Source: Treponema sp.
Lineage (GTDB): Bacteria > Spirochaetota > Spirochaetia > Treponematales > Breznakiellaceae
Direction of reading: 5' to 3'
DNA: 6,333 nt
NCBI GenBank assembly: GCA_031272575.1
Contig: JAISTO010000158.1
Location: forward strand, 1-6,333
Shown: positions 1 to 6,052 of the stretch, piece by piece
Layout: every line of letters begins with the position of its first letter
How positions within the stretch are numbered: the stretch's first letter is position 1
The notes under the pieces: model-generated
Told to the model about the DNA's origin: nothing
What the model saw: the letters and a program-made list of their open reading frames with translations, nothing else
Database searches by the model: none
Made by a program: the position numbers and the translations under genes

Positions 1-32
1 GGTTAAATTCTTAAAATCCTGTTTCTTCAGAG

Positions 33-63
33 TGGGCTAAAGATATGGGACAAGTTTAGCCCA
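33..63. other. 9-bp inverted repeat downstream of the operon
   Basis: TGGGCTAAA (33-41) and TTTAGCCCA (55-63) are perfect complements around a 13-nt loop. No T-run follows directly on either strand; on the minus strand the nearest is TTTT at 16-13. It could be a second terminator stem, an operator or the end of a mobile or dispersed element. The bases from 1 to 32 are AT-rich and hold nothing else I can identify. Confidence 0.45.
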
Positions 64-79
64 GAGGGGAGGAGTAAGA

Positions 80-112
80 CCGCCCCCGCGCGCGGGGGTT
101 AAGCGGGGGCGG
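80..112 (-). terminator. GC-rich hairpin at the operon end, possible terminator
   Basis: A perfect 10-bp inverted repeat, CCGCCCCCGC (80-89) with GCGGGGGCGG (103-112), encloses the TAA stop of the last gene (101-99). A competing perfect palindrome of eight plus eight bases occupies 83-98, so two mutually exclusive folds are possible. No run of U follows on the minus strand, so it lacks half of an intrinsic terminator. It could instead stall RNA polymerase or protect the 3' end. Confidence 0.45.
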
Positions 113-1097
113 CCTCGACGACGCGGTTGCGGCCCTGGGCTTTGGCGTAGCGGAGGGCTTCGTCCGACAGGGTGAAGAGTTCGGCGCGGGTGTGCGCCGG
201 GGCGGGGGCGCAGGCGACTCCTATGCTTGCGCGTATTTTTATTTTCACGGTGCGCGATTTTTCCGGCGCCTCGACCCTGCCTGCCGCGACCGCGGCCCGT
301 ATCCGCTCCGCGATGGCGAGGGCCTCGCCGTTCCCCGCGTCCGGCAAAAAGATCGCGAACTCGTCGCCCGAAAGCCGCGCGCAGATGTCCCCGGGGCGGG
401 TGCAGGAGCGGATCGCGTTCGCGGTGTACACAAAGCAGAGGTCCCCCGCGCGGATACCGTAACGCTCGTTGACCTCGTGAATGTGGTCAAGGTCCATCAT
501 CAAGAGACTCATCTGGCGGGGGCCCGCGAGGCCGGCCTCGAAACGGCTCCGCACCGAGTCCTCGAGGAAGCGGCGGTTGTAGAGGCCCGTGAGTTCGTCG
601 GTAAGGGCCCGCTTGCGGGCGGTCTCGCCCCAGCGGGTCAGGTCGGACAGTTGGCGGGAGGACTCGTCGAGCCAGTCCCCCTGTACGCGGGTAATCGCGC
701 GGAGCATCTTCACCCCGGCATCGGGCAGGTCCGCTATGATGCGGAAAAAATCGTCCGCGGAAAGCGCCGCGAGCACCGAGTCGGCGGCCGCGGTGATTGT
801 GGCGGAGCGGGGTTTTTTGGCGATGACGGACATCTCGCCCAGAAAATCACCATGACTGATTTCGAAGAGCCTGCGCCGCGTGTCCCCCGCGCCGCGGACG
901 ACCGCGCTGAGTTTTCCCCAAAGAAACACAAACATCTCCGCGCCGCGTTCCCCCTCGCTGCAGAGGATAGTGCCGCGCGCGAGGTGGAGGGGCCGGAAGC
1001 AGGGGAGCACCTGTTCGCACTCTTCGGGGCTGAGCGCGGCAAAGAGCCGGGACGCGCAGAGCGCCTTCCGCTGTTCGGGGCTTAGTATACCGGCCAT
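99..1097 (-). CDS. Cyclic-nucleotide-binding diguanylate cyclase, SGDEF type (332 aa)
   Basis: It probably makes c-di-GMP from two GTP in the cytoplasm under control of a bound cyclic nucleotide. The CNB domain (about 10-125) has an intact phosphate-binding cassette, G87-E88 ... P96-R97-S98-A99-T100. A helical linker (about 130-165) leads to the GGDEF domain, which begins D167-E-L-T-G-L-Y-N-R. Metal ligands D202 and D204, guanine contacts N210 and D219, the signature S243-G-D-E-F247 and phosphate contacts K319 and R323 are present. R234-P-G-D237, correctly spaced before the signature, is the c-di-GMP inhibitory I-site. Departures from consensus are Ser for the first Gly of the signature, I206-H207 for Phe-Lys, E211 for Asp and I215 for the His after Gly. 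An SGDEF signature need not abolish activity, so I favour an active enzyme, untested. The ATG at 1097 is preferred over an in-frame ATG at 1145, because GGGGAGG lies 7 nt upstream and the ATG overlaps the previous TGA by one base (TGATG). Confidence 0.9.
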   Translation of the reverse strand: MAGILSPEQRKALCASRLFAALSPEECEQVLPCFRPLHLARGTILCSEGERGAEMFVFLWGKLSAVVRGAGDTRRRLFEISHGDFLGEMSVIAKKPRSATITAAADSVLAALSADDFFRIIADLPDAGVKMLRAITRVQGDWLDESSRQLSDLTRWGETARKRALTDELTGLYNRRFLEDSVRSRFEAGLAGPRQMSLLMMDLDHIHEVNERYGIRAGDLCFVYTANAIRSCTRPGDICARLSGDEFAIFLPDAGNGEALAIAERIRAAVAAGRVEAPEKSRTVKIKIRASIGVACAPAPAHTRAELFTLSDEALRYAKAQGRNRVVEAAPA

Positions 1098-2095
1098 CAG
1101 AGCGCCTCCCCGAGCCGCACGACGCGGTTTCCGCCCTCGCGCCACACCCCGAGCAGGAGCGCGTAGACCGCGGCGAAGAAGCCGTCCCAGGCCCCCGCTT
1201 CCGCGGGCGCGTCGTCCGGCCAGACGCCCCAGGCGATGCTGCCCGAAAACGGGAAGGCCGCCAAAGCCCCCTGCGGGGGCAGGGCCGGCAGCGCGGCCAC
1301 CTCGCTGGCCACCCTCTGCGCGAGCAGCGCCCCCTCGTCCGGGCCGCAGCGGTTCACCAGGATGCCGGTCTCGTTGCTTTTGAAGCGGAGCGCCCAGCCC
1401 CGCCCCAGCATCTGCACCTGGCGGCGGAGCAGGAGGCCGATGTTCAGCATCGCCTTGTCCCCGGCCTCGTGGCCGCGGGTGTCGTCCAGTATCTTGAAGC
1501 GGTCCGGCTTCAGCATGATGAGCGTCGTGGGGCTCTCGAGTACGCGGCTAATGTCATCCTCTAAAAAACTCTGCTTCCACAGGCCCGTCCCCGGGTCCTC
1601 GTACGCGTTGCGGTACAGTTCCCGGACCCAGGACATGTTTTCGAGGAGGAGCCGGCGGGTACCGGCGATGCGGTTCGTGATCATCACTACGGCGTTGAGC
1701 AGGATTTTCGAGGCGAGCGCCGGACATGCGCGGGCAGCGTCTTCGAGGCTTAAGCCGGGTCTGGGGAAGGCGCAGAGGCTGCAGGGCTCCACCGCGTCCG
1801 CGTAGGCGTCATGCGACGCTCTGCGGGCAAAGTCGAACTCGCCAATAAGATCGCCCGCGGTAAAGCAGGCGGCCTCCTCCTGCCCCGAGGCGGTCTCGCG
1901 GTAGACCCGCAGCCTGCCCGCGGCGAGCAGGTAGAAGCACTCGGCCCGCTCGCCCGGGGAAAAAAGCACGTCCCCCCGCGCGAGGCTGAGCGCCCCCGCC
2001 TGCGCGAGGGCGGCCTCCTGCTCCGCCGCGCTGAGCGGCGCGAGCAGTTCCGACTTGAGCAGAGACTTCAGCGCTCTTTCGACGGTATCTTTCAT
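1097..2095 (-). CDS. Degenerate cyclic-nucleotide-binding/GGDEF protein (332 aa), probable pseudo-enzyme
   Basis: Residues about 10-125 form a cyclic-nucleotide-binding (CNB) beta-roll and about 165-330 a GGDEF fold; there is no signal peptide or membrane helix, so it is cytoplasmic. Both active sites look broken. In the CNB phosphate cassette G85-E86 remain, but the Arg-Ser expected 10 residues on is H95-D96. In the GGDEF domain the first metal-binding Asp of DxD is K196 (K-P-D), the signature is K239-S-N-E-T243, the RxxD inhibitory site is absent, and the C-terminal Lys and Arg that hold the GTP phosphates are W318 and G322. Fold-marking elements persist: D167-P-G-T-G-L, F200-K201, G208-H209, G212-D213, G321-G-N-R. 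The fold is kept without chemistry, as in a regulatory pseudo-cyclase. The ATG at 2095 overlaps the upstream stop by 4 nt (ATGA). Only GGGGG directly abuts it, so translation probably depends on coupling. It has the same length as the next protein. Confidence 0.88.
   Translation of the reverse strand: MKDTVERALKSLLKSELLAPLSAAEQEAALAQAGALSLARGDVLFSPGERAECFYLLAAGRLRVYRETASGQEEAACFTAGDLIGEFDFARRASHDAYADAVEPCSLCAFPRPGLSLEDAARACPALASKILLNAVVMITNRIAGTRRLLLENMSWVRELYRNAYEDPGTGLWKQSFLEDDISRVLESPTTLIMLKPDRFKILDDTRGHEAGDKAMLNIGLLLRRQVQMLGRGWALRFKSNETGILVNRCGPDEGALLAQRVASEVAALPALPPQGALAAFPFSGSIAWGVWPDDAPAEAGAWDGFFAAVYALLLGVWREGGNRVVRLGEAL
1105..1111 (-). promoter_or_regulatory. Ribosome binding site of the SGDEF cyclase gene
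   Basis: GGGGAGG on the minus strand, 7 nt before the ATG at 1097 and inside the end of the preceding gene. It fixes the start, shortening the open frame by 16 residues relative to the upstream ATG at 1145, and makes this junction better equipped for initiation than the one before it. Confidence 0.75.
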
Positions 2096-3531
2096 CCCCC
2101 AAACTTGAGGGCGAATACCGCGTCGAGGCCGGCGGTTTGAAAACTCTTCACGAAGTCCTGGGACTGGGACGCGACGCCCAGGTCAATTTCGATGCCCTGG
2201 AAGTTCAGCACGATGAGGGCGCTGTGTTTCCAGAGGCGCTCGCGGTAGCCGGTGCTGAGGTCTACGCCGAACATATTTTTCCACGCGGCCTTTGCCCGTA
2301 TCCCCATGTTGAAACTGGGGCCGTACACGCTGAGCACCGTAAAGCCCATGTTGAGGCCCAACTCGATCGGGGCCGGGAAGACGCGGGTGCTTTTTTTGCC
2401 ATCCTCACCCGGCTTCTCGCGGTAGCGGGGGAAGGGGTAGTAGACGCCGTAGACGTCGAAGGTCATGGGGCGGTAGACATAGCCCGTGCCGTTAGACACC
2501 ACATCCGTGCTGCCGGCCTCTTGCAGGAGATCGCCGAAGTTGTCGAGCATATCGAAGAGGCCCACCCCCTCGTCGTTGAAGGTGTAGCCGAAGTCGATCG
2601 TGCTTTTTTTGAGTTTCGCGGGCACGAGCGGGATATGCGAAAACGAACCGCCCACATCGAGGAAGTCGAAGAGCGTGTAGTTGAGGCCCAGCGAGAGGTT
2701 CGCACCCTGCTTGCCGAGCAGTTTCGAGATGTCAAGATTACCGCCCAGGAGGTCGTTTACATCGGCGTTTGAGTAGAGGTCGGCATGAATGCGGGCCGAG
2801 CCTGAAGGGTTGCCCCGCGTATCAAGGTTGACGGTAATATCCGGCGGGTCGAGATAGAGCGCCGGCATATACACTTCGGGCGCGACAAAGAAGGTCCACT
2901 CCTTGCCCTGCTTGTCCGCTATCGTGGCGCCGCCCTTCAGTTCGGTAAAGATGAAGGCGCTCGCGCCCGCCTCGGCCCCGGCCTTGAACGGCGTCGTCGT
3001 GATCGTGCCGGACAACTGCTCGGAGAGGTCTTTCGAGATGCCGGCATAGCCGTCAATATCAACCCCGATGGAAAAACCCACGTTGATGCGGTAGGGCCCG
3101 ATGTTCTGCACGGCCATGCGGGTGGACACTTCGGCATTTACCGCGGCGCCCAGAGCCATCTTCGGCAGTTTCGAGGTATCCAGGGTGATGGTCCTGCCGC
3201 TGTTGAAAATGTCGTTCCAGCCGAGGATGTTGTTCGCGAAGCCCACGCCTATGTTGAGGAGGGCCCACTCGAAGTAACGCTGCCGGAGCCCGGGCCAGGG
3301 CGTACGCTCCCCGCCAAACGGCGAGGGCTCTGCCTCGCCCGCCGCTTCCCCGGCGGCCTCTTCGGGATAACTAACCGGATCGGCTGTGCCGAAGGGGTTC
3401 TCCAGAGCCGGCAATTCCGTCGGGTCCGCCTCCGCCGCGGGAACCGTACCAAAGGGATCGCTTTCCTGGGCCAGCGCAAAGAAGGCCGGCACTATGGCGC
3501 AGAGCGCCGCGCTTAAAAGCAGTTTTTTCAT
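2092..3531 (-). CDS. Secreted, probable outer-membrane beta-barrel protein (479 aa)
   Basis: Residues 1-21 are a classical Sec signal: K2-K3, a hydrophobic core, and A19-L20-A21 before Q22 as the likely signal peptidase I site. There is no lipobox. Residues 22-80 form an acidic Ala/Pro/Glu-rich linker carrying three Pro-Phe-Gly motifs (26-28, 46-48, 71-73). From about residue 85 to the end the protein is a succession of amphipathic strands with aromatic residues and Gly-rich turns, ending in V-F-A-L-K-F-G-G, the pattern expected of an outer-membrane barrel. I cannot tie it to a named family, and transport or adhesion roles would be guesses. The start ATG at 3531 has a perfect TAAGGAGG 5 nt upstream, and only 10 nt separate it from the lipoprotein stop, so the two are probably made together and may act as a complex. 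The stop TGA overlaps the next start (ATGA). Two A7 runs on the coding strand (2391-2397, 2604-2610) encode Lys-Lys-Ser. Confidence 0.85.
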   Translation of the reverse strand: MKKLLLSAALCAIVPAFFALAQESDPFGTVPAAEADPTELPALENPFGTADPVSYPEEAAGEAAGEAEPSPFGGERTPWPGLRQRYFEWALLNIGVGFANNILGWNDIFNSGRTITLDTSKLPKMALGAAVNAEVSTRMAVQNIGPYRINVGFSIGVDIDGYAGISKDLSEQLSGTITTTPFKAGAEAGASAFIFTELKGGATIADKQGKEWTFFVAPEVYMPALYLDPPDITVNLDTRGNPSGSARIHADLYSNADVNDLLGGNLDISKLLGKQGANLSLGLNYTLFDFLDVGGSFSHIPLVPAKLKKSTIDFGYTFNDEGVGLFDMLDNFGDLLQEAGSTDVVSNGTGYVYRPMTFDVYGVYYPFPRYREKPGEDGKKSTRVFPAPIELGLNMGFTVLSVYGPSFNMGIRAKAAWKNMFGVDLSTGYRERLWKHSALIVLNFQGIEIDLGVASQSQDFVKSFQTAGLDAVFALKFGG

Positions 3532-3536
3532 GGCAG

Positions 3537-3544
3537 CCTCCTTA
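3537..3544 (-). promoter_or_regulatory. SD octamer containing the upstream stop codon
   Basis: TAAGGAGG on the minus strand (3544-3537) is a full complement to the usual 16S rRNA 3' end and lies 5 nt before the ATG at 3531. Its first three bases are the TAA stop of the lipoprotein gene, so a terminating ribosome finishes directly on the next gene's binding site. Confidence 0.85.
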
Positions 3545-6016
3545 GTTCCCGCCCAGGCTGATATCGTAGTCGATATCGGCCTTTATGTGCGCCTGCACCC
3601 GCGCCTGCACCCCCCAGCGGTCCTTGCCCGAAACCGAAACCGGGTGCTTCACTATGAGGGTGCCGTAGTTGTAGTCATTAGGACCGGGAGTCGAATCAGG
3701 GGGGGCAGTGTTCTTATCCGCCTTCATTTTGACCTTTAGGATCGGGATAAGCGGGTAGGCCAGTTTCGCTTTGTTGAGTGTCATGCTGATCGTTTGGCCT
3801 ATCTCGGCATGGCCGAGTTCAATGCCCGTATCGTGTACCTCGTCGCTCGTGTCGTCCGGTTCGCCGCGGTACGCATACAGCGAAAGCCCATCGAGCCCGA
3901 GGTCGTTCACCAGGAAATCGATGTTGAGGTTCACATACTGCGCGTAGTCGATCACCTTGTCTATGGCGCCGCCCCCCCCGCTCCTGCCGAAGAGGTCTTT
4001 GCCTCCGAAGCTGATACCCCCGCCCAGTTGCAGTTCCGCATAGCCTGAGCCCACCGGCAGTCCGCCTTCATTTTTCAGCGTCTCCTTAAGCCTGACCGCC
4101 AGCGGGATAAGAATGAGTATGTCGGGCTCGACGGTCTGCTCGATCAGGCCGCCGTCACGTTGTATGGTGAACTTCGAGTTGTCAGAGGGCGGTTCTATGT
4201 AGTAGTTAAAGCGGAAACCATTGGGCCGGTCGTTGAGGATTTCATCGATATTTTGCGGACGGTACTGCACGTAGTCACTTAATGTCACCCCGGAAAGCAC
4301 CCCGTTGCCATCGATATGCTCCTTGAGTTGAGCAAACATTGTGCGATCCAGCGTACCGGGATTATCTTCGTCAAAAACACTATTAAATGTGAGAGGCCCC
4401 CCCCCATAACCGCTGTAGTCGGGCCTTAGTTCCAAATTGTTGAGCACCGCGTCTACAAGGTTTGTAGCCCCTTCTGTGTTGGTAACCGATTCGGAGAGCG
4501 ACGCATAGGGATAGATCTGGACGCCGGAAAAGACAATGTCGTCCGGGTTTGAAAAGATATTCGAAAGCGCGTCGTCTATAACGCCGAGGTCGAGAGGATC
4601 CGCATCGGGGGAAGGAAAACTGCCGCTCGTGTAATTGCCGACATTTTGCATCTTCATTATTGCCGCAAGGTCGAGCGTGGCCGAGGTCCATTCGAAAATG
4701 GGCTCAATCTCTATGTTGATAACGATTTCGCTCTGCGTCGCGTCAATATCATACAGGGTGAGATTGCCCCCTGCGGAAAGCGCAATAGTGCCCGATATCT
4801 GCACATTGTCATTGTCATTATCCTCCACCTTTAATGTTTCCGTTTCGGAGAGCATCACTATGCCTTCTTTAAAGTTTTCTCCGTTTGTGGTAACGGAATC
4901 GTTTATTACCACCGGAGCAGTAAAGTCAGGCGTAATCGTAAGCCCGTCAATTCGCTTGTCTATGTAGAAGCGCATCCCGAGAAGATACTTGTTATACGAG
5001 GGATCTTCCGGATCGGTTATGGGATTCCCATCAAGGGTAAGGTCGTCGGTTGCTCCCCCAAAGGTGATACTTGTAACAAGCGGATCGCCCTCTTCTGTTT
5101 TGGGGATAGAATAACCGCGGTCAATCTGGATGTCCCCGAGGTTCGCGAGGTCGTCTCCCGCGGGCGCGCTCAGGCGGCTCAGCGTGGTAATACGGGGAGT
5201 AATGGTAATCTGCGGGTCCGCGATACCGGCACTGATAGTTACCTGCCCGCTGATTTGCAGTATGCTCGTGCTTGTGAGCGTCTTGCCCGCAAGCGAGTAC
5301 CGCCAGCCGCCGGACACAGAAGTTGCAGTCAGATCGATGGGATTATCGTAATTCTCGCCCTCGACAATTCCCAGGACAGGAACCGGAGAACTCTTGAACG
5401 CGTTGGCCGGATTGCCGCGTATCTCGATGTAGCCTTCATTGATAACGGCCTCGAAAGTACCCTGAAAGCCCATATCCGTGCTGAAATCGATCAGTTTGTA
5501 GGGATGGGTTGAGTCATCCGGATCGTTGGGAATAGACAAGGTGATGTCTATAGGGCTGCTGTCCCCGTTGGTGCTTAGCGTTACCGGATTGGTCGACATT
5601 CCCGAAAAGTTCGGCAGAGGAATGGAAAAGGCCTCCTTTTCGAGTATGAGTTCTTCGTCATCCGGGTCTTCATCGATGCCGTCGTCCGTACCGATAAAAG
5701 TAAAACTGGTTGGGTCTACCTGCAGGTTGATCGGGTCCACATGGTAGTGGATAAGGAAGTTCTGCGTGTCGCTGTCCGGTTCGCGGTAGTCGTACACGTG
5801 CAGGTTGTCGCCGCCGCCGAGTTTGTCGCGAATGTCCGCAATGGAAAAATACTGCTGGACATCGAAGAGCGGCGTGTCCGCCGCGACGTCAGCCTCGGCT
5901 TTCGCCTTGATCTTGAGGCGCTCGGGCGGCGTGAACGAACAGGCCCCAGCCGCAGCCAGCAAAAACGCCCCCCCCGCCAGCCCCCAGAGGAGCCGCCGTT
6001 TTTGTAACGTTGTCAT
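3542..6016 (-). CDS. Large beta-rich lipoprotein of unknown function (824 aa), first gene of the operon
   Basis: I do not recognise a named family. Residues 1-25 form a lipoprotein signal: K6-R7-R8, a hydrophobic core (about 9-23) and a lipobox A23-G24-A25-C26, so C26 should be lipidated and the protein tethered to a membrane. The rest has no membrane helix and is dominated by alternating hydrophobic/polar strands separated by acidic loops (D/E-rich at 111-128, 164-169 and 398-403) and Gly-rich turns (538-540, 665-672, 680-683). A strand motif, QISG-x-hydrophobic-x-hydrophobic-SAG, occurs at 254-264 and again at 406-416, suggesting a duplicated module. The reading frame stays open upstream to 6265, but the ATG at 6016 is preferred: it has AAGGAG 9 nt upstream, starts a perfect signal peptide, and lies about 30 nt downstream of a near-consensus promoter that the longer form would overlap. 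Stop TAA at 3544-3542. Poly-G tracts lie at codons 14-17, 538-540 and 680-682. Surface or periplasmic exposure is not decidable here. Confidence 0.85.
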   Translation of the reverse strand: MTTLQKRRLLWGLAGGAFLLAAAGACSFTPPERLKIKAKAEADVAADTPLFDVQQYFSIADIRDKLGGGDNLHVYDYREPDSDTQNFLIHYHVDPINLQVDPTSFTFIGTDDGIDEDPDDEELILEKEAFSIPLPNFSGMSTNPVTLSTNGDSSPIDITLSIPNDPDDSTHPYKLIDFSTDMGFQGTFEAVINEGYIEIRGNPANAFKSSPVPVLGIVEGENYDNPIDLTATSVSGGWRYSLAGKTLTSTSILQISGQVTISAGIADPQITITPRITTLSRLSAPAGDDLANLGDIQIDRGYSIPKTEEGDPLVTSITFGGATDDLTLDGNPITDPEDPSYNKYLLGMRFYIDKRIDGLTITPDFTAPVVINDSVTTNGENFKEGIVMLSETETLKVEDNDNDNVQISGTIALSAGGNLTLYDIDATQSEIVINIEIEPIFEWTSATLDLAAIMKMQNVGNYTSGSFPSPDADPLDLGVIDDALSNIFSNPDDIVFSGVQIYPYASLSESVTNTEGATNLVDAVLNNLELRPDYSGYGGGPLTFNSVFDEDNPGTLDRTMFAQLKEHIDGNGVLSGVTLSDYVQYRPQNIDEILNDRPNGFRFNYYIEPPSDNSKFTIQRDGGLIEQTVEPDILILIPLAVRLKETLKNEGGLPVGSGYAELQLGGGISFGGKDLFGRSGGGGAIDKVIDYAQYVNLNIDFLVNDLGLDGLSLYAYRGEPDDTSDEVHDTGIELGHAEIGQTISMTLNKAKLAYPLIPILKVKMKADKNTAPPDSTPGPNDYNYGTLIVKHPVSVSGKDRWGVQARVQAHIKADIDYDISLGGN
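3972..3979 (-). repeat. G8 homopolymer inside the lipoprotein gene
   Basis: Eight consecutive G on the coding strand (codons 680-682) in a four-glycine stretch, R-S-G-G-G-G-A. A shift here would remove only the last ~140 residues, in contrast to the tract in the signal peptide. Confidence 0.8.
4397..4405 (-). repeat. G9 homopolymer inside the lipoprotein gene
   Basis: Nine consecutive G on the coding strand form exactly three GGG glycine codons (538-540). Synonymous glycine codons could have broken the run but did not. It is long enough for replication slippage to be plausible. Confidence 0.85.
5968..5975 (-). repeat. G8 homopolymer in the lipoprotein signal-peptide codons
   Basis: Eight consecutive G on the coding strand, spanning the last base of codon 14 through the first base of codon 17 (Ala-Gly-Gly-Ala). 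Reading the shifted frames by eye, one added G leads to a TGA at about codon 43 and one lost G to a TAG at about codon 100. Either slip would therefore remove nearly all of the protein. Confidence 0.85.
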
Positions 6017-6025
6017 CAATAGGTT

Positions 6026-6031
6026 CTCCTT
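6026..6031 (-). promoter_or_regulatory. Ribosome binding site of the lipoprotein gene
   Basis: AAGGAG on the minus strand, 9 nt before the ATG at 6016. It decides the start: the upstream in-frame start at 6265 lies on the far side of the promoter and would add 83 low-complexity residues before the signal peptide. Confidence 0.75.
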
Positions 6032-6035
6032 GTCA

Positions 6036-6050
6036 TTGGTTAGTTGGTTA
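6036..6050. repeat. Short direct repeat in the operon leader (TTGGTTA x2)
   Basis: Two perfect copies of TTGGTTA on the plus strand, at 6036-6042 and 6044-6050, with one base between. They lie between the predicted transcription start and the SD site, so they would be in the first bases of the mRNA as UAACCAA twice. The role is unknown; a chance duplication is possible. Confidence 0.4.
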
Positions 6051-6052
6051 TA

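Noticed and set aside
1..112. CRISPR array, tRNA or riboswitch in the left-hand non-coding end
   Set aside because: Only two unrelated inverted repeats are present. There is no regular repeat-spacer pattern, no cloverleaf and no recognisable aptamer core.
192..1085. Long open frame on the plus strand (297 codons) opposite the SGDEF cyclase
   Set aside because: The minus strand encodes a clear CNB-GGDEF protein with conserved motifs throughout. The plus-strand translation is low-complexity (Arg/Gly/Ala/Val-rich) with no recognisable domain, as expected of an antisense frame in GC-rich DNA.
1098..1145. Upstream ATG for the SGDEF protein, adding 16 residues
   Set aside because: The ATG at 1097 has GGGGAGG at 7 nt and a one-base overlap with the preceding stop. 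The extra residues are Arg-rich and lie inside the preceding coding region.
2137..2772. Plus-strand open frame (211 codons) opposite the barrel gene
   Set aside because: It is fully antisense to a gene with signal peptide, SD site and coupled neighbours, and its translation is His/Val/Glu-rich with no domain or start context of its own.
4270..4315. Possible EF-hand or dockerin calcium loop in the lipoprotein (around residues 568-581, D-G-N-G)
   Set aside because: The spacing fails: after D569-x-N571-G572 the required Gly and hydrophobic positions and the terminal Glu do not line up in either register.
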